Assembly: GCA_023416335.1 (NCBI GenBank)
Contig: JAEZHY010000167.1
Location: 1-64,000 of the forward strand
Length of the DNA: 64,000 nt
Source: Pseudomonadota bacterium
GTDB lineage: Bacteria > Desulfobacterota > Syntrophobacteria > Syntrophobacterales > Syntrophobacteraceae
Reading direction: 5' to 3'
Made by a program: the position numbers and the translations under genes. Of this stretch, positions 43,722-52,692 are shown piece after piece; position 1 is the first letter of the stretch, and each line of letters starts with the position of its first letter. The notes below the pieces were generated by a model. It was given only the letters and a program-made list of their open reading frames with translations. It searched no databases and had not been told where the DNA came from.

Positions 43722-43880
43722 ATGGACGCGCGCAACATCCCCGTAAGCCTGGCATCAGTTTTGCCAGGAAAGCCAAAACCACGCCAGCGGTATCCCGCGG
43801 TCGCACCCGAAATCAATGATGTCATACTGCCTGAGCAGGGCAAACCTGCTGCTCGTTTTCTCACCAGGAAAGGGGGGTGA
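43722..43880 (+). CDS. Possible small ORF between gamma subunit and CoA ligase
   Basis: 52 codons starting MDARNIPVSLASVLPGK, Pro/Lys/Arg-rich, with a TGA directly abutting the ligase ATG, which would allow translational coupling. No recognised family and no clear ribosome site; a longer start at 43644 is possible. It could be simply untranslated leader. Confidence 0.3.
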   Translation: MDARNIPVSLASVLPGKPKPRQRYPAVAPEINDVILPEQGKPAARFLTRKGG

Positions 43881-45440
43881 ATGGTTCGCACGATCAGATT
43901 TTTCGTGGACAAACATGCTGCGGATCAGCCGGATAAGGTTTTTATGTACGCGCCCGAGCCCCAGCTTGAGATGACGTACAGTCAGCTCAAAACAGCCTGC
44001 CTGAAACTTGCGGCGCAGATGGGCAAAAGAGGGCTATGCAAGGGAGACAAGATCTCTCTCATGATGGGCAACGGTTACCAGACTACGGCACTATTTCTGG
44101 GAGCCATGTACTCCGGACTGGTCATCTCACCGTTGAACCTGCAATCGCAACCATCCCATCTCACTTACGTACTCAATCACTCAGATACAAAACTCGTCTT
44201 CACTACCGACTTCCAGCTCGAACGGCTCCAGGAGGCCCTCAAGGGCGTGGACAGGCCGATAGAGATGGTGGTTATCGACAAGCACGCATGTGAAATCTTT
44301 CCGGAAGACGACATATGTTCCTGCAGCCTGCCCGATTTGAGTGAAGGCGATCCGGCTCTGCTCCTCTACACCTCCGGAACGACCGGACGACCGAAGGGCG
44401 CCATCCTCACACAGAAGAACATGGTCGCCGGCGGTCAGAACGTGGTACTGGCCCATGACCTTTGTCCCGAAGATGTGGGTCTGGTTTCGCTGCCTCTCTT
44501 CCACATCAATGCGGAGATAGTCTCCGTTATGGCCCCGCTGGTACGCGGTTCGAGCATGGTAATGCCGGAGCGTTTTTCTGCGACCGAATTCTGGCCGCTC
44601 ATTTCGCAATACCGGTGCACATGGTTCTCGGTCGTACCGACGATCATATCCTATCTCGCAAGCAGCACGGATATCGAAGGCAAAAACTACAACCTGTCCC
44701 AGGTACGGTTCGGCAGGTCCGCATCCTCGGCCCTTCCGCCCTCCCTGCACAAGGATTTCGAGCAGAAGTTCAACATCTCGATCATCGAAACGATGGGGCT
44801 GACCGAATGCGCCGCCCCCGTCTTTTCGAACCCGGTAGACCCGGCCAAACGCAAGTACGGGTCACCAGGCGTCGCGGTCGGCAATATCGCCAAGGTCATC
44901 GATAAGGAAGGCAGCGAGTGTCCCAGGGGCACAATCGGCGAAATCATGATCAAGGGCGATAATGTCCTCAGAGAGTACTACAAGGACCCGGAGAACACGT
45001 CCAAAGCCCTGGAGCCGGACGGCTGGTTCCACACCGGCGACCTGGGATACATGGATGAGGACGGCTTCGTCTTTGTGACCGGACGCCTGAAGGAACTCAT
45101 CATCAAGGGTGGCGAGAACATATCTCCGCGTGAAATAGATGAATGTTTCTATTGCCACCCCGCTATCCTGGACGCCGCCGCATGCGGAATCCCCGACCAG
45201 CATTACGGGGAGGAAATCCTGGTCTGCTACACTCTCAAGCCGGGCTGCAGCTGCACCGAGGAGGAACTCAGGGATCACGCCCTGAAGCATCTCGGCAAAT
45301 ACAAGACGCCCAAGATGATCGTTTGCCTCGAGGAACTTCCGAAGGGACCTTCGGGAAAGATCCAGAGGCTGAAACTGCCCGAAGCTGTCGGGATCGGCGG
45401 ACCCGCACCGACCTCCGCGGCAAAAACAAGCAAGGGTTGA
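43881..45440 (+). CDS. AMP-forming acyl-CoA synthetase/ligase
   Basis: 519 residues of the ANL superfamily, activating a carboxylate to its CoA thioester at the cost of ATP to AMP and PPi. Phosphate-binding loop LLYTSGTTGRPKG at 161-173, adenine motif ETMGLTECAAP, hinge region GWFHTGDLGYMDEDGF and RLKELIIKGGENISP, and the catalytic Lys in PSGKIQ near 498. The FSATEFW...TWFSVVPTI stretch (about 231-254) resembles what I recall from oxalyl-CoA and medium-chain synthetases, a weak hint only. AGGGGGG precedes the ATG. The PPi it releases could feed the H+-PPase. Confidence 0.93.
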   Translation: MVRTIRFFVDKHAADQPDKVFMYAPEPQLEMTYSQLKTACLKLAAQMGKRGLCKGDKISLMMGNGYQTTALFLGAMYSGLVISPLNLQSQPSHLTYVLNHSDTKLVFTTDFQLERLQEALKGVDRPIEMVVIDKHACEIFPEDDICSCSLPDLSEGDPALLLYTSGTTGRPKGAILTQKNMVAGGQNVVLAHDLCPEDVGLVSLPLFHINAEIVSVMAPLVRGSSMVMPERFSATEFWPLISQYRCTWFSVVPTIISYLASSTDIEGKNYNLSQVRFGRSASSALPPSLHKDFEQKFNISIIETMGLTECAAPVFSNPVDPAKRKYGSPGVAVGNIAKVIDKEGSECPRGTIGEIMIKGDNVLREYYKDPENTSKALEPDGWFHTGDLGYMDEDGFVFVTGRLKELIIKGGENISPREIDECFYCHPAILDAAACGIPDQHYGEEILVCYTLKPGCSCTEEELRDHALKHLGKYKTPKMIVCLEELPKGPSGKIQRLKLPEAVGIGGPAPTSAAKTSKG

Positions 45441-45827
45441 CCCTCACCCGCGCTCAAATAGCCAGTAGATGCAGGAGGATTCGGTCCGGATTTCACTCTC
45501 CGGCGCCACCTCCTGCTTTGGCATTTTAGCTCCCGGCGCAAGGAAGGATCTGATGCATTCCTCCAAATATCCTCATTTGCTGCTGTTTTGTTCAATACTT
45601 CCACCATTTCCGGAACTTTCCGGGGCACTTTCGCTCTGTCACACAAGAAATCTGCTGTCGCTTTGGCCATTCTCATCCGAACTAGTGCAAATACCCGAGA
45701 GGAGCAGGGATAAGTCTTTCACCATCTGAAAACCAAGGAGCGCAACAGGAAGAAATACAGGATTTTTATACCGTCGCGGATTTTCATCGCAAGAGTGGGG
45801 CAATTTTAAACCTCAGAGGGGAAAACG
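45441..45827. other. 387-bp gap within the operon with a long inverted repeat
   Basis: GCAGGAGG (45471-45478) pairs with CCTCCTGC (45509-45516), enclosing a smaller TCCGGA/CCGG helix and followed by TTTGGCATTTT. It may act as a partial terminator between the ligase and transporter genes. I found no second sigma-54 promoter. Confidence 0.45.
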
Positions 45828-47171
45828 ATGACAGGACAAATCAAGAAAGGCGACGTTATTTCCGGAGGTCAGTCAGCGGCAGTCGGTGAAGGGGTGGCCG
45901 CAAGGCCCGAACGAGCCCGGCTGATCAGTACGACCACATGGATGACCATTATTTTATCCTCCATGTACGGGATCATGTACCTGGACCGCGTAAACATTTC
46001 CGTGGCCGCCAAGGACATGATGAAGGAATTTTCGCTTAGCAATGTGCAAATCGGTTTGGCTTTTTCTGCATTCTCCTGGCCCTACCTGATCGGTCAATTA
46101 TTCGGCGGGTGGTTTGCAAAACTGTGGGGCTCGCGCATAACTTTGGCCGCCTGCGGTATTCTTGTAGCCATTTCGACCCTTGCAACAGGCTTCATCGGAG
46201 GGCTGGTGTCGCTGTTTGTCGTCCGTCTCGCCCTTGGATGCGGTGAGGGACCATCGTTCTCAGCCGCTACCGCTGCAATGAGGAACTGGTATCCGGAAAG
46301 GCGCTTCGGCTTCATCCAGGGCATCACGCACAGCGCAGCCCGTCTCGGCGGCGCGGTGGCACCGCCCATCGTAGCCTGGATCATAGCGGCCGCCGGCTGG
46401 CGCTGGTCCTTCTGGATCTGCGGTCTCATGTCGGCCGTCTGGGTGCTCATCTGGTGGACCTACTTTCGGGACGACCCGCACGCCCATCCCGGCATGACGG
46501 AAAAAGAACTCGAAAAGCTGGCCCCACCCTCCAAGGTCACCAAGAAGTCGAAGACGCCCTTCTGGGCACTGGCCAAAAGAATCGGCTCGGTCACGGCCGT
46601 CGACTTCTGCTACGGCTGGACCCTCTGGGTATTCATCTCCTGGATTCCTCTCTATTTCATGAACCGGCATCACCTGGAACTCAAGTCTTCGGCGCTGCTC
46701 GCCGGCCTCACCTTCTTCGCAGGCGTTGTGGGCGACACAATAGGCGGGAGTTTCTCAGACTGGATCTTCGTCAAAACGGGAAACAAACGGCTGGCGAGAA
46801 ACGTCCTCATCGCCTGTGCGCTCCTTGTTTCCGGAGGTTTCCTGTACGCATCGATGTTCACCATGAATATCTCGGCCGTCGTAATACTTCTCGGCGCGGC
46901 CTTCTTCTTCCTGGAACTGGTGGTTGGAACAATCTGGGCCGTCCCGATGGACATCACGCGTGAGTTCGCCGGACTGGCCGGCGGCATGATGAACTTCGGT
47001 TTCGGACTCGCAGGAATCTTTTCGCCGATTGTTTTCGGGTGGGTCATAGATAAGACGGGCAACTGGGACATCCCGTTCGGATGTACCGTGGCCATCTGCG
47101 TGATAGGCGCGGTCCTGACCGTCTTCATGCATCCGGAAAGACCGTTCGTGGCTCCGCAGGAAGCAAAGTAG
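45828..47171 (+). CDS. MFS transporter, anion:cation symporter (ACS) family
   Basis: Inner-membrane transporter of 447 residues with 12 predicted helices after a 35-residue cytoplasmic N-terminus. SSMYGIMYLDRVNISVAAKD is the typical ACS helix-1 signature, and GGWFAKLWGSR is the MFS motif between helices 2 and 3. RLALGCGEGPSFSAATAAM, then NWYPERRFG, matches hexuronate, phthalate and tartrate-type porters. I infer import of the organic acid metabolised by the upstream genes. GAGGGG precedes the ATG. It is followed by a strong hairpin terminator. Confidence 0.92.
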   Translation: MTGQIKKGDVISGGQSAAVGEGVAARPERARLISTTTWMTIILSSMYGIMYLDRVNISVAAKDMMKEFSLSNVQIGLAFSAFSWPYLIGQLFGGWFAKLWGSRITLAACGILVAISTLATGFIGGLVSLFVVRLALGCGEGPSFSAATAAMRNWYPERRFGFIQGITHSAARLGGAVAPPIVAWIIAAAGWRWSFWICGLMSAVWVLIWWTYFRDDPHAHPGMTEKELEKLAPPSKVTKKSKTPFWALAKRIGSVTAVDFCYGWTLWVFISWIPLYFMNRHHLELKSSALLAGLTFFAGVVGDTIGGSFSDWIFVKTGNKRLARNVLIACALLVSGGFLYASMFTMNISAVVILLGAAFFFLELVVGTIWAVPMDITREFAGLAGGMMNFGFGLAGIFSPIVFGWVIDKTGNWDIPFGCTVAICVIGAVLTVFMHPERPFVAPQEAK

Positions 47172-47260
47172 GCGGATATTATCGTAGAAGTCGGAACGCG
47201 GAAGGGAAAGGAGAGGATAAGCTTCCTCTTTCCCCTTCCCTGTCGGTTGGTCGAATTCAG

Positions 47261-47290
47261 AAAGGCTGTGAGCAAACGCTCACGGCCTTT
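47261..47290. terminator. Terminator of the sigma-54 operon
   Basis: AAAGGC-T-GTGAGC (47261-47273), loop AAAC, GCTCAC-G-GCCTTT (47278-47290) with one mismatch, then TTGCTCTTG. It is probably bidirectional because the next gene converges. Confidence 0.8.
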
Positions 47291-47314
47291 TGCTCTTGTC
47301 GCAACGCCCCGGGA

Positions 47315-47587
47315 TCAATGAATCGTGGGCCGTTCCTCTTCTTTTGGCTTAACCAGAGTCAAATGGCCTTTTCCCCGGGATGGGGGCCTCTTCGGGGCGA
47401 CCGCTCCGCTGCGCAGTTCGAACCCGTAGAGATCCCGCACATAGCGGTACACGATGGCTGCCGGCTTCCCGACAAAGACGATTCCGCCCAGCATGACGGC
47501 CATGGCCACACCGGGGTTTATGCTGAATATAAGAACCCCCGTATAAATGAGCGTGGCCCCGAACAGCGCTGAAATAATCTGGAGCAT
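47315..47587 (-). CDS. Small membrane hypothetical protein
   Basis: 90 residues with two hydrophobic helices (about 3-23 and 28-48, SINPGVAMAVMLGGIVFVG) and a basic cytoplasmic tail (KRPPSRGKGHLTLVKPKEEE). Not recognised. A TATAAT on the minus strand about 95 bases upstream (47680-47685) is a possible -10 element. Convergent with the MFS gene across the shared terminator. Confidence 0.72.
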   Translation of the reverse strand: MLQIISALFGATLIYTGVLIFSINPGVAMAVMLGGIVFVGKPAAIVYRYVRDLYGFELRSGAVAPKRPPSRGKGHLTLVKPKEEERPTIH

Positions 47588-48087
47588 CTCTGTTTCCTTA
47601 ACGGTTGATTTGGATATCGGCTCCTACGCATCGTTCGACAGCAGTGAGTTTATCCAAATATTTCTTTTCCGGTATTCATATTATACTGCAAAGGTCTTGA
47701 CCAGAGAAATACTGCATCGCCCGGCCCGAACTTCTAATTTGATCTGATCGGGGTGGCAGCGGCGCTCCATTTGAAAGCGTCACAAAGCTTACACCGAGAA
47801 GGAAGAGAAACTGCCGAACTCATGTCAATTACTTGACAATCAACCACAATTCCCACCCGGATCGAACCTCACCAGAACCGTTTTCCACATTTCATAAGGG
47901 CAAATCAGGATATCGCAGGCGCCGGGGCTTTGGGTCCTGCGCCTTTCCAGTCTCTTTCGAACGGAGGGAGAACCGAATGGCCTCCATTTTGCTTTGAAAC
48001 AATCGGTTGAGTCCAGAGTACGGGTGTCGTGCCCGACGGATCTCATTTTTTCCAATATAAGCTTTAGGTAAACCCGGAGCACGGAGC
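47588..48087. other. 500-bp intergenic region upstream of the glycan locus
   Basis: A perfect -10 hexamer for the leftward small gene lies at 47680-47685, with a poor -35. A TTGACA at 47833-47838 has no matching -10. No repeat or RNA seen. Confidence 0.35.
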
Positions 48088-51000
48088 ATGGTCGGAAAAA
48101 ACCTCCGAATACTTTTCGTCTATCGATCCGATGTTGATGTGAACGGAGGAGCCGCCGGAGTAATGAACAAAACCTGCGAGGCCCTGAGAAAGCTGGGCGT
48201 CCAGGTTGAAATAACTCATGAGATGTACCCCGAAACTTCCGGCTTCGATGCCGTCCATGCCTTCAATATCTGGTCTCCTCCCACAGCCCTGGCCCAACTC
48301 AAACACTTCAGGCAATCGGGAGTCCCTGTAATCTGGTCTCCTTTCTATCTGGACTGGTGCGAATATGCGTGGGCGAACCTGGCATTCGAATTGATCTATC
48401 GCAGGGAACACTCGCAGGAAGAGAGAGCGAAGATTTTCAACGCATTTACCACAGGCGCCCTTGAGATCAACGGGCTGGCCCAATGGAAGCAAAATGAGGT
48501 GTTCCCGGGGTTTCACCGGATACTGAAAGAAATGCTCTCGAGCGTCGATTATCTTTGCGTCACCAGCCACCGGGAAATCCAGAAACTGGTTCAGATCACC
48601 GGCAGGAATTCCATCCCCTTTGCGGTCACCCCCCACGGGGTTGAGGCAAAACCTTTTGCATCCGCGTCGCCTTTGCCTTTTGCGTCCAAATACGGTGTCC
48701 GGGATTTTGTGCTTTGCGTCGGAGCTGTTGAGAGCAGAAAAAACCAGCTGATGCTGATCGAGGCCTTGAAGGGTACTGCTTTGCCCATTGTCCTCATCGG
48801 CCCCGCATTCGAGCCCCCTTACCTCGAAGCCTGCCTTAAATCGGGCGGACAGATGGTGCTTCACACCGGGAAACTCGGACCGGACATGGTGGCCTCAGCT
48901 TATAGAGCGGCATCCGTACACGCTCTTCCCAGTTATGCCGAAGGGGCAGCCCTGGCCAATCTTGAGGCGGCGGTCTCCCGTTGCGCAATGGTGGTAAGCA
49001 ACAGGTCATCGGAATTTGAGTACTTCGGGGACGGCCCCTTTTTCTGCAGCCCCAACGACCCCTCGTCCATCCGGGAAGCGGTGCGACTCGGAATGGAATC
49101 CAGTCGGAAAGAAAATGAACGATGGGAAGCGCTCGGCAGAAAAATCGAAGAAAAATACACTTGGGAGAGAACGGCTGAACTCACCCTGGAAGTGTACGAA
49201 CGCGTTTTGACCAAAAAATTGACGCGGCCTGCGGGTTTATCGCATCCAGTTGCGCCGCGTTCCGCGGGTCCACAGGGTAATCGGTTCGAGGGCAAAATCC
49301 CTGTCGTCTGGAGCGGCCCTGTTTTCAACCGTAGCGGTACGGCCGACCAGGCACGGAACTTCATCAGGCGCATGCGGGAGAGTTGGCCCTTATTTGTGCG
49401 GCCAGCCGGGAAATACGACGAGAGTTTCGTCTCCGGGATCGACCCCGACGAAGTCCGAAAGCTGGCTTCTCAAGTGAAGCTGCCCGACTCACCTTACATT
49501 TCGATCCTGAGCGGACCGGCCTATTCGTTCGAAAGAGACCCGGGAGCCGTTTACAACATTGGCAAGACCACCTTTGAGACTGACGGGCTGAGTGCCGAGT
49601 GGGTTTCGAAGTGCAACCTGATGGACGAAATCTGGGTCCCAACGGAGTTCAACGCTGAGACATTTCGCAGGAGCGGAGTAAAAGTCCCCCTGTTTGTTAT
49701 CCCGGAGGGAGTCGATCCCGACTTCTATCGGCCCGGGCTCCAGCCGCTTTCGATTCCAGGTCTCAAGGGATTCACCTTCCTTTCGGTTTTTGAGTGGACG
49801 TTTCGCAAGGGTTGGGATCTCCTGCTGAAAGCGTGGGCGGACGCCTTTTCGGCCGCCGATGACGTACGCCTTCTTCTTCTGACCCATCCGGAGGAAGGCA
49901 CAAATACGAATATCCAGGCGCTAATGGAGGAATATCTCAATTCCATTGGACGCTCTTTACGCGACGTCGCACCGATTTCAATTATCAGAGATCAGATTCC
50001 TCAATCGCAAATGCCCCACCTGTACGCGACGGCAGATGCATTCGTGCTCCCGTCCCGCGGAGAGGGCTGGGGGCGGCCATACATCGAAGCCATGTCCTGC
50101 AGCCTCCCTGTAATCGGGACAGGGTGGAGCGGCAACCTGGCCTTCATGAACGAGGAAAACTCTTACCTGATACAAACGAACGGACTTGAAGCAGTCGACG
50201 GGAGAATGGAGCTTCCGTTTTACAGGGGACAGCATTGGAGTTCTCCTTCTCCGGACCATCTTCCAAGGCTGCTGCGGTATGTTTTTACACACAGGGATGA
50301 AGCCGGAGAGAAAGGACAACGGGCCAGACGAGACATCGCAGCCCGTTGGAGCTGGGATAAAAGCACGGCACAGGCCCTATCCAGAATTCGAACGGTCTGC
50401 TCCGAGCTGGAAGGCAAATCGGAAAGAAAGACTTCAATCGAGCGGGCCGTACAAGGAAACGGGAACGTTCGTTGCCTCAGGTGGGAAGGTCTCCAGTTTG
50501 CCTGGCATTCCATGGCATTGATCAACCGGGAACTGTGCCTCAGATTGATAGATGCGGGGCACGAACTCTCCATTCTCCGCTATCTGCCCGAAGAATTCGG
50601 GGTGGAAAAAGACCCGCGGTTCAAAAAACTCGCGGCACGGGTTCGCGCTCCTCTTTCACGCCCGGCCGAAATTCACGTACGGCACCATTTCCCGCCCGAT
50701 TTCAACCCTCCACCCGAAGGGCGCTGGATCATGATCCAGCCCTGGGAGTACGGCCGCATCCCGCAGGAATGGGTTGAACCGATGTCGCGGCTTGTGGATG
50801 AAATATGGGTCCCGAGCAGGTATGTAATGAAATCCTACATCGCAAGCGGGATTCCCTCCGATATCGTTCGAGTCGTACCGAACGGTGTGAATACAGGCAT
50901 TTTCAATCCGGAGGCAAAGCCTTTTGCCCTTCCGACCGAGAAGAAATTCAAATTCCTCTTCGTAGGAGGGATTATCTGGCGAAAGGGTTTGGATGTCCTT

Positions 51001-51603
51001 CTCCAGGCTTACCGCCAGGCATTTTCGAGTTCGGACGATGTTTCGCTCGTGATCAAGGAAATCGGAAATTCCAATTTTTACAAAGGCATGGGATCTCCCG
51101 AAATAATACGGGAAATCCAGCAGGACCAGTCCGCCCCCGAGATAATTCACCTGGGCGAGATGTTTTCTGAAGAGCAGATGGCCGGGCTTTACACGGCATG
51201 TGACTGCCTCGTTCATTCCTACCGGGGCGAGGGCTTCGCCCTGCCCGTCCTGGAGGCAATGGCCTGCGGACTGCCGGTCGCAGTCACGGAAGGCGGGGCG
51301 ACGGACGATTTCTGCCGACAGGATACGGCTTTTCTGATTCCGGCAGAACACAAAGGATTCTATCACAATGAAATAAAGTTCGCGGGAGGTCCAGGATGGG
51401 TTTTGGAACCGAATCCACAGGCCCTGGCCGAACTGTTGCGCCACATCCGCAATTCTGCCGATGAGACAGCTTTAAAGGCGGAGCGCGGGCTGGAACTGGC
51501 CAGGACGAAGTTTGCCTGGGACAACGTATTCGAATGCGTGCAGGAGCGCCTGGCGGCACTGATAAAAAAGCCGGTTCGGAGAATGCATAGCCTCAAGGTA
51601 TAG
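48088..51603 (+). CDS. Triple-module GT-B glycosyltransferase (GT4-like)
   Basis: 1171 residues containing three glycosyltransferase family 4-like modules: about 5-380 (VHAFNIWSPPTALAQ, VTPHGVE, SYAEGAALANLEAA), about 405-780 (PVFNRSGTADQARNF, VIPEGVDPDFYRPG, SRGEGWGRPYIEAMSC) and about 795-1165 (VVPNGVNTGIFNP, RGEGFALPVLEAMACGLPVA). Each second half keeps the EGxxxPxxEA nucleotide-sugar motif, best preserved in modules 2 and 3; in module 1 it is EGAALANLEA. No signal peptide or membrane segment is seen. GGAG lies 8 bases before the ATG. I infer stepwise sugar addition to a surface polysaccharide. Confidence 0.9.
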   Translation: MVGKNLRILFVYRSDVDVNGGAAGVMNKTCEALRKLGVQVEITHEMYPETSGFDAVHAFNIWSPPTALAQLKHFRQSGVPVIWSPFYLDWCEYAWANLAFELIYRREHSQEERAKIFNAFTTGALEINGLAQWKQNEVFPGFHRILKEMLSSVDYLCVTSHREIQKLVQITGRNSIPFAVTPHGVEAKPFASASPLPFASKYGVRDFVLCVGAVESRKNQLMLIEALKGTALPIVLIGPAFEPPYLEACLKSGGQMVLHTGKLGPDMVASAYRAASVHALPSYAEGAALANLEAAVSRCAMVVSNRSSEFEYFGDGPFFCSPNDPSSIREAVRLGMESSRKENERWEALGRKIEEKYTWERTAELTLEVYERVLTKKLTRPAGLSHPVAPRSAGPQGNRFEGKIPVVWSGPVFNRSGTADQARNFIRRMRESWPLFVRPAGKYDESFVSGIDPDEVRKLASQVKLPDSPYISILSGPAYSFERDPGAVYNIGKTTFETDGLSAEWVSKCNLMDEIWVPTEFNAETFRRSGVKVPLFVIPEGVDPDFYRPGLQPLSIPGLKGFTFLSVFEWTFRKGWDLLLKAWADAFSAADDVRLLLLTHPEEGTNTNIQALMEEYLNSIGRSLRDVAPISIIRDQIPQSQMPHLYATADAFVLPSRGEGWGRPYIEAMSCSLPVIGTGWSGNLAFMNEENSYLIQTNGLEAVDGRMELPFYRGQHWSSPSPDHLPRLLRYVFTHRDEAGEKGQRARRDIAARWSWDKSTAQALSRIRTVCSELEGKSERKTSIERAVQGNGNVRCLRWEGLQFAWHSMALINRELCLRLIDAGHELSILRYLPEEFGVEKDPRFKKLAARVRAPLSRPAEIHVRHHFPPDFNPPPEGRWIMIQPWEYGRIPQEWVEPMSRLVDEIWVPSRYVMKSYIASGIPSDIVRVVPNGVNTGIFNPEAKPFALPTEKKFKFLFVGGIIWRKGLDVLLQAYRQAFSSSDDVSLVIKEIGNSNFYKGMGSPEIIREIQQDQSAPEIIHLGEMFSEEQMAGLYTACDCLVHSYRGEGFALPVLEAMACGLPVAVTEGGATDDFCRQDTAFLIPAEHKGFYHNEIKFAGGPGWVLEPNPQALAELLRHIRNSADETALKAERGLELARTKFAWDNVFECVQERLAALIKKPVRRMHSLKV

Positions 51604-51723
51604 TTTCTGCCCGTATCGAGGATGATCTGTCCGAACATTCTTCTACTAACATAAAAGTCTAGGCCGGTTTCCTATTATAGCAATGGCAAAATCTATGAAA
51701 TTTCTTCCAGGATGGAGCTTGTA

Positions 51724-52422
51724 ATGGAAAATCGCATCAGCGAGTGTATGTCAATTCTGAACAGAATGAGAAATCTGCTGCTGCAGGTTGGCTCAAAATC
51801 TTCTACCAGCACTACTTATCAGAACGATATTGCTCAATATATACTAAGAAATGCTGAAAGAGAGGAAGCAATTATCGAAATTGGGTGTTTCAAAGGAGGT
51901 TTAACGGCTCAACTTGCTTTTATGGCGAAGGTAACAGCTTCTAGATTGTATACTATAGACATTGACCCTACATGGGTATCGCACACTGAAGCCCTTCTGC
52001 AAAGATTCAACCTGAATACACATACTACCTATTATCGTGGTACTTTTGATGATTTTGCCCGTACGACCATATTTACCAGAAAGCCTTTGCTATTGGTAAT
52101 AGATGGAGATCACCGCTATGAAGCTGTCATTAAGGATATACAATCAATATACAGACTCAACCAAATTCCCAAGGCGGTTGCATTTCACGATTTTAGCCTG
52201 CGATATGTCGAAAAATTCAATACATTTGTGGATAGAGCCATTTTCGACAGCTTTGGACAGAATATCGAATTGATCAGAATCGGGCAAAAGATTGATGATT
52301 CTCCATACATGCCAAAAAAATCTAATCCCGATCCAAAAGAAGGCTTTTATTGGGAAGAACACGGTTCGGAAGGGGTCATTCTATTCCCTCCCGAGAAGTT
52401 ACCTCTCCACGCCGGGGTGTAA
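51724..52422 (+). CDS. SAM-dependent methyltransferase (class I, MTase-24-like)
   Basis: 232 residues from the ATG at 51724, 6 bases after GGAG; an in-frame ATG at 51712 lacks spacing for a ribosome site. EEAIIEIGCFKGGLTAQLAF is the SAM-binding glycine motif, YTIDIDP ends strand 2, and LLVIDGDHRYEAVIKDI with AFHDFS resembles sugar or polysaccharide-tailoring methyltransferases. Composition is clearly more A/T-rich than its neighbours, which suggests recent acquisition. It lies between two GT genes. Confidence 0.82.
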   Translation: MENRISECMSILNRMRNLLLQVGSKSSTSTTYQNDIAQYILRNAEREEAIIEIGCFKGGLTAQLAFMAKVTASRLYTIDIDPTWVSHTEALLQRFNLNTHTTYYRGTFDDFARTTIFTRKPLLLVIDGDHRYEAVIKDIQSIYRLNQIPKAVAFHDFSLRYVEKFNTFVDRAIFDSFGQNIELIRIGQKIDDSPYMPKKSNPDPKEGFYWEEHGSEGVILFPPEKLPLHAGV

Positions 52423-52692
52423 TTTAAAAGGGCAATCGCTCGCTAAGGGACGGTCAGGAGAGTGCCGGCTCTATGCAGAAGACAGCATTTGGAAAATAGG
52501 TCGATGCAACACTCTATTGCAACCGACCTTTGGACGAATGGCTGTCGTCGGCAATGGGAACCGGTTTCTTCACGTACTCAAAATCGACGTCTGACAGACC
52601 TGTGGCGACATGGTTCATCGCAGCAGCGCCCGGCGAAGACCATTGGCCAAATGGACTGCCAGGGTTATCCGACTTCAGCAACCCGGGATTTT

